From positions 17,774,001 through 17,838,000 of the forward strand of contig NW_026622997.1 of assembly GCF_023065955.2 (NCBI RefSeq): a stretch of DNA of 64,000 bases, read 5' to 3'. Of the stretch, positions 45,172-56,879 are shown piece after piece (position 1 is the first letter of the stretch; each line of letters begins with the position of its first letter). The notes under the pieces are model-generated. The model was not told the origin of the DNA, did not search any database, and worked only from the letters and a program-made list of their open reading frames with translations. This DNA comes from Ursus arctos (lineage: Eukaryota > Chordata > Mammalia > Carnivora > Ursidae). A program made the translations under genes and the position numbers.

Positions 45172-47424
45172 AGCGCAAAACTGCAGAAAGCCAACCAAGT
45201 AGGGAGAAAGACTGAGGTGTGGCTCTTCCCGGGTTCTTGTCACTCACATTGTGAAAAATTCGTGCACACAGAAAAGTAATGTCTCCACTACCCGCGGGAG
45301 AGATGGCTGGGAGGGGCTGATTCTGTACTAACTCTTTCTTCGCTCGCGCCGCTGGGTCAGAGAAAGGCTGCTGGATTCGTTCAGCTTTACGCAGTTGCCC
45401 ATTTGTACGGCCTCCAAACGCCTGTGCTCAGTCACGGGAGGCCCTTGCTCAACAAAGCCTGACATTCTTGAGTTCTTGGGTCTGCGCCTGGAATCAGCCA
45501 CCCTCACCAGGCAGGCTGAACGAATTCCCAAGATGGCAGAATTCCCTGGGCGGCCAGGATGTGGCCCCCGGAAGACCGTGTGGTGTGTCTCGAGGCTCCA
45601 TGTGAGCAGTGGAATCGTAAAGGCTGCTTGGGAAGCCTCGTGGCTTCAGGAGGCTAGAGGCCAGGGTCGCCTGCCCCCCGCTCCATGCTCTGGGTGGCCA
45701 AACTTCTAAGAAACATGAGTCAAGGGTGTGGAGCGGCTTTGTTTACTGGCCCAATGTTAACCTCACCTGAAGGCCATGTGAGCGGCAACCCAAGATGTCA
45801 GTTTTAGGCCTTCAGGAACAGCCTCCCTTCTAGGTTTAATCTAGTTGAGTCTAATATCAAAGCGAGAACATGGCAATGGGGTCTGCTCTGCTCCCTAGGC
45901 CGGCCCGGCCTCCCTGGTGAGGTGGAGGCAGGGAGGAGAGGCAAGGCCTAGGAACCATCATGTTTGCCGGCCTCAGACAGCACCAGAGGCCCAAATGCTA
46001 GCTCTGATTTTTGTGAGTTCGTTGACGTTGTCCCTCTGGGGTCCCCTGTGGGGGCTTTCTAGTCGCCGCATGGCTCCCTGGTGCCCCCTCAGACTGGTCG
46101 TCTTGATTTCCCCTCTCAGCTTCTGCCGCTGAAGCTTTACCCTTCGGAGACCCTTCTCTTGTGGTCACTTCCTGTCCCACGCACCCGGTGGGAGGGTCTC
46201 TTTCAAGGCAGTTCAAGCCTTGTGACCTTTTGCAGGGCCCACTCTGCTCTGTGGGAAATGCTCTCTCATTCGTCCAAGCTCTGGGAGAGCAGACCACTCC
46301 CACCGTGGCCCCTTCTCCCCTTGCCCTCAACTTACGTCAAGGTGCGACGTCAGACACCAGTCCCTATCTGGGTCCTCCAGACTCCAGGGTCTCTTCAGTT
46401 TCCTCAAGCAGGTCCCTTACAGGCCCCTCATCTGGCTTCAGGAAGGGAGAAAGAACAGGGAGCCCTCTCCCCTTCCTGCTGGGAAGTGGGGAACACAGCT
46501 CCCCTCACCAGACAACTGGAAACCCTCTCCTCCACTCTTCTCCCTCATCATCCCCCTGCAATTCCAGAGCCTGCAGGTGACGATAGGCTTGAGTCACAAA
46601 CTTAGTTTAGGGTCCCCCCCTGAGAAGTCCCATGTACATGGTGCAACTCCTTTCATTGAGCGTGGAGCCATGGTCAGCTTTCAGCCCCCTCCTTGGGCCA
46701 TCAGCAGAGGATTCTCTGATTCTGCCTTCAGAGTGTTCTCGGTTCTTCAATCGCTCATCCCTCTGCCCTGCTTGCTGTGGTTCCATAGTTTCTTTGAAGC
46801 CTTCCCTGCTTGGGGCCCATGTCTTCTCCTTGAGGGCATGGCAATCTTCCCTATGGGATCACAGTTCCAGTACGAAGACTTTGAGACTTGGGAACTGCCT
46901 CACCAGGCTGTGGCTGGCCATTGAGGGTCTCCCCCTTTGCTCTGGCTCCTGACGGCTTCTAGGAGGGAGGGCCGAGATGGGCTCAGATCCATGGGAAGGG
47001 AGACCAGGGCAGGAGGCCATGGGTACCTCCATTCCAGTGAGGTCTCTCTCCACCAATGAAGGAAGGGCCACCTGTGCTTCTCAACATGCAAGAGAACGTA
47101 GGGGTTGCTTTATGGAGCGCTTGTCTGGCAGGAACCCCCGGTCTAGTCTATATGAGGGAAGGCACGTTCCTCTTAATAGCTACGTTCTGACCCGATGCTG
47201 ACCAAACAACGGCCCAGGGCTCTGATGCTAAGTCCGGTCAGATGAATGGTGGCACCATGTTTAAGTAACTTTGCTTTCCCGGAGGAGCACACCTTCAGCC
47301 CCGTCAGAGACGTTGGGAAGGGGGAGGGTGCGAGGGGGCAGGAGATGGAAGCACACAGAGGAGACGAGCCCATCCGGGGTGAAGATGAAGCCGTGCTCCT
47401 CCGGGAAGCTCGAGTGGGGTCTGT
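45172..47424. other. Unique DNA, 2.25 kb, no gene recognised
   Basis: Moderately GC-rich. Overlapping + frames of 174 (46081-46605), 139 and 115 codons have no shared splice structure or motif, and long minus frames run through the same DNA. I judge them chance. Confidence 0.5.
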
Positions 47425-47615
47425 TACAAGGTTCTGAGCAGGCAGTTGACATGATCAGCTCTATGTTTTAGAAAGCATGCTCTTGACTGCAGCGTGAAGC
47501 ACAGAAGAGATGAGGAGACACTAGCGGGAGGTGGGAGATTGGGTAGGAGGATGTTACAGAAATCCTGGGGCCCATGTTGGGCCTGGACTAAGGTCAGTGG
47601 GTAGAGAGAGTGGGA
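47425..47615. repeat. Ancient repeat-like DNA, family not assigned
   Basis: GAGCAGGCAGTTGACATGAT, CAGCTCTATGTTTTAGAAAG and CTTGACTGCAGCGTGAAGC, with TTGGGCCTGGACTAAGG-type text, match the layout of a common old mammalian repeat ('gagcaggggagtgacatgatc...'). Confidence 0.4.
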
Positions 47616-47618
47616 TGA

Positions 47619-47657
47619 ACGAGAGAGAGAGAGAGAGAGACAGAGAGAGAGAGAGAG
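47619..47657. repeat. (GA)n microsatellite
   Basis: About 19 GA units with one C interruption. Confidence 0.93.
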
Positions 47658-47659
47658 GG

Positions 47660-48216
47660 CTGGAAGTGGAATCCTTGGGGTGGGGACCCTGCAGGGGAGA
47701 GTGAGGCTTAGGCAACTGGACTGATGGTGGTGCCCTTCCATGGGGTGGAGACACAGGAGGAGCCCATGTCATGTGCCAGGGTGCGCAGTGTGATTTGGTC
47801 CTTGCTGGAGTCCCTGCACTGTGCCAAGTGTGGTCCTGGACCCCCACATCCTTCAGTAGAGGTGTCTAATCTAATTCACTTCCTAAAGTCCTGGTTCCGA
47901 TTTCACGAAAGAACACCCTGCTCATAGAATAATTCGCAAGGCTTTTTCCTTCTCTCTCAGTCAGGGCCCTGTGGATTCACTCACCTCCAGGCTTGACCAC
48001 TATAGTGTTCCAAGGGCGCCCTCATATCTTGGCATGCTCCTTGGGTACTGTAGTTCCTGGGAGCTGAGACTTCCATGTACTTTGGAAAAAAAAGTAACTT
48101 TCTAGGTTTGTAGAGTGGGTGTTTGTACCTTGATTTAGCTCTCGCTGGGTCTGGCATTTGGGGATATTAAGGCCAATCAAAGGCCTCACTGAATCAGACT
48201 AACAAAAGTTTGTTTA
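47660..48216. other. No gene recognised
   Basis: Unique DNA without landmarks. Confidence 0.4.
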
Positions 48217-48495
48217 GCCCTTTCCTTCCTCCCTCCCTTTCCTCCTCCCTCCCTCCCTTCCTCCCCCACCTCCCCCTCCTCCCCACCTCCCCCTCCTCCC
48301 CCACCTCCCCCTCCCCCTCCTCTTCTTCTTCTTCGTGTTCTTCTTCTTCTTTTCCTCCTCCTCCACCCTCCCTCTCCCTTTCTTCCTTCCTTCCTTCCTT
48401 CCTTCCTTCCTTCCTTCCTTCCTTCCTTCCTTCCTTCCTTTCTCTCTTTCTCCCTTCCTTTCTTTCTCTCTTTCCTTCTTTCTTTCTTTCCATTG
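48217..48495. repeat. 280-base polypyrimidine tract
   Basis: Consecutive blocks of CCTCC-type, CTTCTT-type and (TTCC)n repeats followed by TTTC. With few exceptions, notably an ACCT word in the left half and CGTG near 48335, all bases are C or T. The Ser/Pro/Phe or Lys/Glu/Arg open frames here are artefacts. Confidence 0.96.
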
Positions 48496-48599
48496 CCTAT
48501 TTAACACATTCAAAGTTTAATAACTTAATAGCCTGAAGAAGACATCCCCTACGGCAGACACTGGCTACATTTCAATCGTGTTTTCTCTTCCCGGCACGC

Positions 48600-48930
48600 T
48601 GGGAAGATGCATTTCCCAGCCGCCCCTATAGTTAGGCTGGGACCACATGACTGGGTTCTGGCCAATGGAATGAGGCAGCAAGAGAGATGTAGGCTGCTTC
48701 TAGGCCTGGCGCAAAACCCTGTGTGCCATGGTCCATGCTCTCCTTCTGTGACAACTTTGGAGATGGTGAAAACACAAGATGAGAGAGGTGAATTCCTGAG
48801 CTACCTTGTGGAATCAAGCCAGGGATCTCCCTTGGATGTGACATGAAAAAAAGAATAAACTGACACTGTATCAAGCCACTGAGAGTTGGGGGTTGTTTTT
48901 GTAGGGTTATCGTGACCAATGAATGAATAC
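48600..48930 (+). mobile_element. MaLR/MLT-like LTR relic, sense
   Basis: GACCACATGACTGGGTTCTG, GGCCAATGGAATGAGGCAGC, GAATAAACTGACACTGTATC and AAGCCACTGAGAGTTGGGGG, then GTTATCGTGACC, follow the layout of old LTRs that end 'aagccactgagttttgggg...gttacgcagcaa'. The subfamily is uncertain. Confidence 0.55.
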
Positions 48931-49163
48931 AGCATTGCATCAAGATTTTTTTCTAGAATCAGTAAATCTCTTCTGCTGATTTTCTGTATTGAAGTTGAAC
49001 CACCTCGTCTCTTTGTGAGAAGACAGACAGCACATTCACACAACGGTCTATGGCAAAGCACGTCGATCCCTGCTTGTAATACTTTGAAAATAGAAAATAT
49101 GTATATTCTCTTGTATATGTAATGTATCTAATATTATGTATGTATATTGTTTTGTTTCTTCAG

Positions 49164-49234
49164 CTAATTCTTGAAGCAAGCACCCATCGACAGGCACTTG
49201 CTTTGGAGAAAGAACTAGACCAGGCACAAGAAAA
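49164..49234 (+). CDS. Candidate 71-base internal coding exon (gene unknown)
   Basis: Upstream there is a branch-point-like word TATCTAATA near 49123-49131 and a T-rich tract ending TTTGTTTCTTCAG. The candidate exon starts at 49164. Only one of the three + frames is open; it reads LILEASTHRQALALEKELDQ followed by AQE and two bases of a split codon. The peptide is rich in Glu, Lys, Ala and Leu with heptad-like spacing, typical of a coiled coil. The exon would end AGAAAA before gtgagg; A at the last exon base makes the donor weaker than average, and gtagaa a few bases later is an alternative. There is no repeat signature inside. I do not recognise the protein. The alternative is a chance splice-like segment or part of a pseudogene. 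Confidence 0.4.
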
Positions 49235-49293
49235 GTGAGGTAGAAAAAAATCTTCGCACTTAAGGACAGGATTGATTTTTAAAATTGGAAGTA

Positions 49294-49503
49294 CAGGGGC
49301 GCCTAGGTGGCTCAGTCAGTTAAGTGTCTACCTTTGGCTCATGTCACGATCCAGAGTTCTGGGATAGACCCCCGTGTCGGGCTCTCTGCTCAACGGGGAG
49401 CCTGCTTCTCCCTCTCCCCCTGCTTGTGATTTCTCTCTCTCTTCCTCCCTCTCTCTCTCTCTCACATAAATAAATAAAATCTTTTAAAAAATAAAAAATA
49501 AAT
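49294..49503 (+). mobile_element. CAN SINE, sense
   Basis: GGGGCGCCTAGGTGGCTCAG, GTCACGATCCAGAGTTCTGG and an AAATAAATAAAATC tail. The perfect 13-base duplication aaaattggaagta lies at 49281-49293 and 49504-49516. It is 60 bases downstream of the candidate exon. Confidence 0.96.
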
Positions 49504-49519
49504 AAAATTGGAAGTATGG

Positions 49520-50095
49520 CCATGAGCCCCTCCACCCTCCCCAGTGCTTCCCTTTTTGGGGGGAGCGGCTTTTTGTCATACGTCATGTTCTCACTGCCAT
49601 TACCAGGGGACAGCTAAGCATGTCCTCCCTTTCTGGCTGAAGGGCCAGTGTGGACATGGGCACGCAAAGGTCAGAACGACTTGAGATGCAAGTAAGCTCT
49701 GAAGAAACCAAATCCACTGTGTGTATAAACCGAATACTGAAGTTTCAAAGTTTGATTATTTTTCTCTTTTGTAATGGAGGAAATGTTAATTTCGTCCCTA
49801 CTCTCAGGGTTTCATGATGTGGTCTCAGCAGAACGGAGGGAGAACCAAATCTCTATCAAGGGCTCCTGAAGCCACAGGGGGAAGAAACATCAGGGAGACT
49901 AAGATTCTTAAAAAATTGTTTGAATAAAAAAATAGATTAAAGTTCATTTAGCCTAGTTTGTAGCCAATGAGGAGGAGGTGAAGTGGGCCCAGTGGAGTAG
50001 GGGAAGGGAGGGAGGGCGGCTGTGTTCCGACAGAAACACAAAGAGATGGAAAGAGAAAGGGGACATGCCTCCAGGAGCAGGCTCTCTCTCTCTCT

Positions 50096-50129
<34 letters not shown>

Positions 50130-50330
50130 GTCCACATGTACACACATGTACACACACCGCACTTATACATATAACTCATATTTTATAAGGAGAAGATATT
50201 TTCTGAAATTTCTCCAAAAAACTTTCTCCCCAAGATCTGGAAACTATAGGTGTTCCAGAAAGCCCATGTTTTTCTCATTTTCCAATATAAATTTCAGGTT
50301 AAAAACAGCTAGCTACCTGTTTATTTTTTT
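49520..50330. other. Unique DNA with a (TC)n(AC)n tract
   Basis: No gene recognised. A compound (TC)n then (CA)n repeat spans about 50083-50128 and creates the open frames here, including a 152-codon one. Confidence 0.5.
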
Positions 50331-50537
50331 TCTTAAGATTTTATTTATTTATTTTAGAGAGAGAGAAAGTGTGAGCACATGTGAGCAGGGAGAGGGGCAG
50401 AGGGAGAGAGAGAATCTCAAGCAGACTCCACGCTGAGCGCAGAGCCCGACGCAGGGCTCGATCTCACGACACTGGGATCACGACCTGAGCTGAAACCAAG
50501 AGTCGGACGCTTAACCGACTGAGCCACCCAGGCGCCC
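50331..50537 (-). mobile_element. CAN SINE, antisense
   Basis: CTTAAGATTTTATTTATTTA, CAGGGCTCGATCTCACGAC, GGGATCACGACCTGAG and GAGCCACCCAGGCGCCC. The duplication agctacctgtttattt / agctacctatttttag is imperfect. Confidence 0.95.
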
Positions 50538-50539
50538 GC

Positions 50540-51595
50540 CAGCTACCTATTTTTAGCTGAACATGCATGAGCTGTGGTAGTCCTCATTTGTTAAGCATAA
50601 AGCCATTCCCTCTTTTTGCCATTTGAAAAACACTTTTTGGCCTAAAGTCATAAACTGGAGATTTAACTTCTGCTTATCATTGCTGAGAAAGCCCAGCAAG
50701 CCTCGTAACGCGTCCGGATTTCCGCCGCGGGTGTTGGCTGCGATGTAGTTGGGGCTGGAGCTAACTCATGGTTTGGAGGTCCCCTAGCCACAGTCTGCTT
50801 GTTTTTGTTTTGTTTTGTTTGGGAGAGGAGGTTAGCCACACTGGATTCCAATCCATCAAGCAGCCGGGCGATCGGGGTCCCTTGGTTTTACTGCCCCGTC
50901 GTGAATCTCCAATTGATTATCCACGTCTAACACCCAAAGATGCGAGGCCCCGGCCCGGCCCTCAGCTGGGCAGACCTGCCCTCATTTGTGGGTCACCTTT
51001 ATCCTCTTGCTGTCTTCCACTTTCCTTTTTGGGCAATGAACTTTCTGTTGCTGGACCACTCGTGATCACTAGGATGTGAGGGGGCGGGGGGGGGGGGCAG
51101 CTAAGGCCGTTCACTGTGTTGAACACAATAAGCTTTGGTAAAGGGTTTGGAGGAGGAAGTTGAATGCTGTCTATATTTAGATGACTTAGGATTCAAACCC
51201 TAGTTTTATTAGATTATTTGTAGATTGAATTTCTAAAGTTAATTCAGTCTAATGTCTGGGAAAAACATTTTAAAATCAGTTATATCAACACAGTTTGAAT
51301 TTGCTTTCTCTTTATAGGGAATCATGCCACCCTTTATAGAGATTTTGGCCTTGCACAGTGAGGAAGTTAAGGATGTCTACCGTCCAGCGAATCCACAAAA
51401 CTTAAACGAGAATCTCTCATCAGCTTCAGTTTCAATATAATGAACATATTATGCATTACATGCAAATAAGGTATAGTTGGTATATTTCAACCTCTAAAAT
51501 ATTTGAACAAACAGATGTCCTTATAAATAAGAAGTTGACTTCTGAGAGGATGTTATTATAAAAATGCACATTACAAACGCATTTCCTTTATTACT
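50540..51595. other. Unique DNA, no gene recognised
   Basis: Contains (GTTTT)3 near 50800 and a G-rich run at 51080-51098. The 103-codon + frame (50768-51079) has no recognisable motif. Confidence 0.45.
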
Positions 51596-51599
51596 ACTT

Positions 51600-51760
51600 T
51601 ATTTTTTTATTTTTTTAAATTTTTCATTATGTTCAGTTAGCCAACATATATAGTGCATCGTAAGTTTTTGATGTAGTGTTCAACGATTCATTAGTTGCGT
51701 ATAACACCCAGTGCTCATCCCAACATGTGCCCTCCTAAATACCCATAAAACCCCCTAATA
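51600..51760 (-). mobile_element. 5'-truncated L1 3' end, antisense
   Basis: TTTTTTTAAATTTTTCATTA, TTCAGTTAGCCAACATATAT, AGTTTTTGATGTAGTGTTCA, TTCATTAGTTGCGTATAACA and CACCCAGTGCTCATCCC match a carnivoran L1 3' terminus in reverse. Confidence 0.88.
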
Positions 51761-51764
51761 TTAA

Positions 51765-53506
51765 CAGTTATTCTGCCTTGTATCCTTTGAGCTGTATGAC
51801 AACAAGGGTATAGGGTTAGGACAAAATAAGAAGCCAAAAAGATTTGAATCCTGTAACTGGACCATGAGTTCTGGAGGTATTTACACTCTGCAAAGAGTGG
51901 TACTCTGTGCTGTGTACATCTATAAATCGTATTTCAAATTCTGCACCAAATGAACTTATCAACAGCCTTTGCTCATGGCTTTCATTGCCTCCGACAGCTC
52001 TGTCCCCCAGCTGGTGTTGATTCCTCCCTGCGCTGTGGGGAGATCATTAATCTTGCATGCTCTCTTCCTCTGTGGGTTTTTTTTTTTTTCTTCGCTGAGA
52101 TTTCAAAACAGATTGTGCCCGTTTCCACTGACCTTTGAGAGATTTGTCATGTGTCCTTCTTTCAACAGGCTCTGTAAGAACCAATTCCTTGAGTAGAGCT
52201 GGGCTCAGGGGCAGTAGTGCTGTGAGTTGGGTGGCTGCCTTGATTTCTGTCATCCTTCCCTGGGTCAGAATCAGGGGGAGGGCACTGCCACCAGAAGCAT
52301 TTATGATTGAGCATCCGGAGAGATGCTCTGGAACCATCCTGATTAGCGATTCTTCTCCAGGCCTTGTGAAGTCACTTCATCCTGCCTCCTGAGCTGTGTG
52401 GATAAGGGTCTGGAGATGCCCCCAGCCCAAACTGATGGCCAGTACCAGGCGAGAAGTGGACTCCTGAAGGACCTCTGTAGTTGTACCTGGTAATGGGCAG
52501 TGGTCTCTCGGTTGGGGCCAGGGAGAGCAAGGATTGTGTCTGCACAAGCAGGAGAGAGAAGGGCAGTAGAATGATCTAGCGAGGACAGATGTTTGGAGAG
52601 ATATCAGCACTTGCGGGATGAAAGAATGGGTGTAGACCGTAGGCTCGGTAAACACTTCCTTCTCCGTGGCTGGTTATTTGTTTTTTTCATTTTGAATTAT
52701 TTAAACTGCCCGTTTTGTATAGAGTTGCCATTTGCTGCAGTAAAAAGACTGTGGCTTCTGTATAATTACTTACAAGTGGCAAGGACACAACATTTCTTGA
52801 ATGTTTAGACTTCTTCTCACCCCACATTAAAGCTCTTTGTGGGGATTAAAAGCAAACGATGACAAGCCTACAGAGAAAAACGTGCATGTTCCCATTAGAC
52901 TCAGTCCCCTACCAAATCTCTTCCCTGTTGCATTTACCCAGGGCCTGTGAGTGGGAGGTGACCCCTTGGGTGCCCCCTCTGTAAGCTGCATTAAACTCTC
53001 CTGCTCATGTCTGGTACGGGCACCAAATGAAAACACTGCTTTTCCACCTTTACAAATTCACGCTGAACCCTCCTCCTGTCCTCAATCCTGACACCTTAGT
53101 CGGACTCTTCCAATCACAGACATTGCTCCTTGTTTCCAGATTTCCATCCTTTCTTCTTTCGGTGGGTCTGATGGGAAGCGCTGTGTGTTCTCTGGCTGTG
53201 AACTTGGATTCTCTTACAGCAATGTTGGCTCTATACTGGCTGCACCTGCTGGCTGCCTGAGCGCACACCCTTCTGGTGATATTTGGTCTCAAGACCTTTC
53301 CAAGCCAGTGCTGTCCCCTCCAGCATTGATATTACCTGGCTCTGCCCAACCCTTTGGGAGGAGACAAAAGGCCCAGCTAAGAAGGAGATTGAAAATAAAA
53401 TGTTCATGATTAAAAATCTATTGCTAATACATTGGAAAGAATACAATAATATATATACAGTACTTGTTTACTGTTGATTTCTATACGCTTTAAAAAATGC
53501 CATTTT
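51765..53506. other. Unique DNA, 1.7 kb, no gene recognised
   Basis: Overlapping frames up to 96 codons on both strands, with no motif. No recognisable repeat was seen. Confidence 0.45.
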
Positions 53507-53708
53507 GGGGGCAGCTGGGTGGCTCAGCTGGTTGAGCGTCTGACACTTGATTTCCGCTCAGGTCATGATCTCAGGGTCGTGAGATGGAGCCCCACGTTGG
53601 GCACTGAGCTCAGCGGGGGAATCTGCTTGATATTCTCTCTCTCTCTCTGTCCCTCCCCCTGCTCACATGCACACACTCTCTCTCCCCAATAAATAAATAA
53701 AATCTTTT
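53507..53708 (+). mobile_element. CAN SINE, sense
   Basis: GGGGGCAGCTGGGTGGCTCA, GCTGGTTGAGCGTCTGACAC, GGTCATGATCTCAGGGTCGT and an AATAAATAAATAAAATC tail. The duplication aaaatgccattt / aaaataccattg flanks it. Confidence 0.94.
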
Positions 53709-53711
53709 AAA

Positions 53712-54487
53712 AAATACCATTGTTGCTCATAAGGACAATAATAAAAACAGGTGGTTGCTGGGTTTAACCAGGTTTATTTATTTGTGTTTTAACTGTAGTG
53801 GGGATCTCTGCCTGAGTAAGGCTAAGAGACAGAGATTGGGTTCTCATCACGACCTCTGAGCTACCGAGGGAGCATTTGTCTACAGGCAGGGGTGGTGAGT
53901 CCTTCTCCAGCCTTTGCTGAGCTGCTTGGTGCCTGGAGGGATTAGAGCCTGCAGCTATGGAGACAAACCAGAGACACAGAGAGCTTGGGCTCATAGAACA
54001 CGTATTCCAGTGGGAGAGGAAAAGAATAGAGAAATATCTACACACAGAAATAAAAAAGTCACAGGTGGTCTACCACAGGGGAGGTTTCTGAGCCCTTGGA
54101 GGGGAGCTCCTCGGACTCCTTCACCTCTAACTCTCCCCCTTCTAGAAGCTGTCCTGCAATCAACCCTCTCCCTCTGAGCTCCTCTCCCCATTGTGCCCTC
54201 CCCACAGCAACAGTCAGCCCCAGTCCATGCAAGCCCCTGATGCTGCTGTCACTGAGGCTCCCTGCGCCTTGTTTTGCTTGTCTATGGAATGGGTGTTTCA
54301 GACTCAGTCTTCGAGGGTGTTTCTACTTAACAATTTTGAGGCAATAAGTAACTGAGGTGGGGAAGGGGCAAAGGTGAAAAATTTTCCCCCTCCTTCTATG
54401 CCTAGAAAGATGTGTTGTGAGTGCTCTTTTGGGTGGATGTTTTTAAGTTCCTTGAAGTCACAGACCACATGTGCCCTCCCCTCACTG
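53712..54487. other. No gene recognised
   Basis: Unique DNA without landmarks. Confidence 0.4.
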
Positions 54488-54686
54488 CATTTATTTATTT
54501 ATTTGAGAGAGAGAAAGTGTGCAAGTGGAGGGAGGGGCAGAAGGAGAGAGGGAGGGAGAGAATCCCAAGCAGACTCCCTGCTGAGCACACAGCCCGACCT
54601 GGGGCTCAATCCCAGGACCCTGAGATTATGACCTGAGTTGAAATCAAGAGTCAGATGCTCAACCGGCTGAGTCACCCAGATGCCTC
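54488..54686 (-). mobile_element. CAN SINE, antisense
   Basis: ATTTATTTATTTATTTGAGA, a (GA)n tract, GGGGCTCAATCCCAGG, GAGATTATGACCTGAG and GAGTCACCCAGATGCC. Confidence 0.92.
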
Positions 54687-54689
54687 TCC

Positions 54690-56678
54690 CCCATTTAAAA
54701 AAATAGTACCTGGTATGGGATGAGATACCAGAATATGCCTAAGTAGGACCTGCTTAACTAACCAATCTCCCCTTCCCATCTTGTCTTAGCTACTTCCATA
54801 TTCTCTCTCTTTAGAGCAGCACGAACTCCCGAGTAGGATGTTTGTTGTATCTGTTGACCTTCTCTCTCTCTCTCTCTCTCTCTCTGGCTAGAATGGAAAG
54901 CCCACAAGGGCGTGGGCTCTCTTTGGTCCCACCTAGAACGGGGTCCGACGCCCTGCAGCTGCTCAGCAAATATGAATGAATGAGTGCGTGTGAAGAGAAA
55001 AGTCTGGAGAAGGCAGGAGAGCAGCACAAGACCTGGAACAGAAATGCACGAGATGTAGAGAGAGTGGGAGGGAGGGACCCAAGGGGCCAAGAGGCCGGAG
55101 ACCCTGCTTGAGGAAGGGTGGCGGGCGACAGGACAGCCGGACCCCACCCCCAGCCACTCCCTGGGGCATGTGGAGCAGGGAGATTCTCTTGGCACCCTGG
55201 CTGAGTTCCACCGAGTGGCAGGCAGCAGAGCTCCCTCGTCACCAAAGCTTCTGCAATATGTCTCTCCCTATACCGCGCAATGAGGTTTATCTTTCGGAGA
55301 ACCAAGGCCAACTCTACGTCCTGCCCCTTGGCTGGCACGTGTTGAGGACAGACCTCCGAGAGCACTCAACCAAAAATGGGTGACCCAGATAAACGCATTC
55401 ATCCACAAGGAATGTGCAGCCCATGAATGCCAGGGACGCAAAGCTGGGCTCGGTGTTCCACGCTGATTTCCTCCCAGGTTTCCTCTCTCCCCAGGGAAGC
55501 ACGGGGACCCCAAGAGGCTGGGAGCGGAGGTGACACATGGGTGTAATGAACAGCACGAAGACTTCAGGGGCAGGAATCACCAGCTCGTTCACAGCTATTT
55601 TTGAGAAAAGCCTTATTTTGCTTTTGCGGGTTCATTTATTTAAATTAAATGAGACGATGGGGGGTGTGAAAGTATTTGGGGAAGTGCAGAGTTCCATGAA
55701 GCTGTGGGGGGGTCGATACTCTGACTGGAAGAGGGAACGTGTGCCGTCTTTTAGCGAAGCTTTGCACAGGTGCACGTCAGTGTTTGTTGGCCGCTGAGCT
55801 GGAAAGGGTTTTGTGCACCTGGGGAATAGACATGCCCTGGTTACTGAGGATTCCTTTTAAGGAAGCCAGGACACTCAGCCCGTCCTTCCCCTGTCCTCCA
55901 GAAGGGGGCGCCGCTGTTCCAGCTGCAGGTGCCTTCCCCAGAGTCTCCTGCAGATGCCCTCCATTTGAACTGGAAATTTCCCTGGGGGCCAAAGAAGCTT
56001 CTGTCTCTGTGACTTGTCCAAAATAGCCTTCTCAAGTGTGGACGCAGGGTAGGGATACAGGACGTCGGGAAGATAGGGTAGCACTGAAACTGAGTCAGTC
56101 CTCGGTCACGTGAATACATGCTTCGCCACTCGCCAAGTGCCCACCTACACCAGTGGCCTTTGATGATACTGTCCTGTTCCGCCTGAGCAATACGAGGTCT
56201 TTTGAGCAACTACACATCAAAAATGGATGTCTTATGTTCAGAAAGGACAAGAAAACAAACAATGAAATAAAATGCCCCACCATTCCGTGGAGGGCCATTC
56301 TCTTTCATGAAGTATGATTTCAGTAGTGGGTACACTGGGTTGATGAAGAAAAGCATGAAAAAGAAAATAAAAGGTCGTTTATCCTTTCTCATCTTCTCCA
56401 GGGGCAGGTCCACTCCACGTCAGTCTTCCCTCCACGGCCCTGAGCCATGACTCTGTCTAAGTTATAAGGCCCGTCCTGTTCCACAGAAGCTATGTCCCTC
56501 AAAAAGTTGTTGCCCTGAAAATCCATCAACTAAGAATCAGGAAGCAATTTAAGTCCAGGACTGATAGCTTTTTATGGAGAGCCTGAAACCCAGGCTCTGC
56601 CACCAAGCCACCCACCTACCAAAACGTTCTGAACCTCTATTATTTTAAAATGGGTATGAAGGTCTGTATTATTATTTT
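54690..56678. other. Unique DNA, 2 kb, with a (TC)n tract
   Basis: A (TC)12 tract lies at 54861-54885. The 184-codon minus frame at 54811-55365 is the longest non-repeat frame in the window, but part of it is the Arg-Glu translation of that tract and the rest lacks motifs. I do not call a gene. Confidence 0.5.
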
Positions 56679-56875
56679 TTTTGAAGATTTTAATTAATAA
56701 TTTAATTAAGAGATCACAAGCAGGGAGAGGGGCAGAGGGAGAGAGAGAGAATCTCAAGCAGATTCCCTGCGGAGTGTGGTGCCCGGTGTGGGGTTCGATC
56801 TTACGACCCTGAGACCATGACCTGAGCCAAAATCAAGAGTGGGATGCTTAACCGACTGAGCCACCCAGGTGCCCC
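56679..56875 (-). mobile_element. CAN SINE, antisense
   Basis: TTGAAGATTTTAATTAATAA, GGGGTTCGATCTTACGAC, GAGACCATGACCTGAG and GAGCCACCCAGGTGCCCC. The duplication gtctgtattattatttt / gtctctatgattatttg flanks it. Confidence 0.94.
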
Positions 56876-56879
56876 GTCT

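Noticed and set aside
46081..46605. 174-codon + open frame and overlapping 139-codon frame
   Set aside because: GC-rich chance openness; no start context, splice structure or recognisable motif.
48194..48536. Lys/Glu/Arg-rich and Ser/Pro-rich frames
   Set aside because: Translations of a polypyrimidine tract.
54811..55365. 184-codon minus open frame
   Set aside because: Partly the Arg-Glu translation of a (TC)n tract; the rest has no motif, and other frames are open in the same GC-rich DNA.
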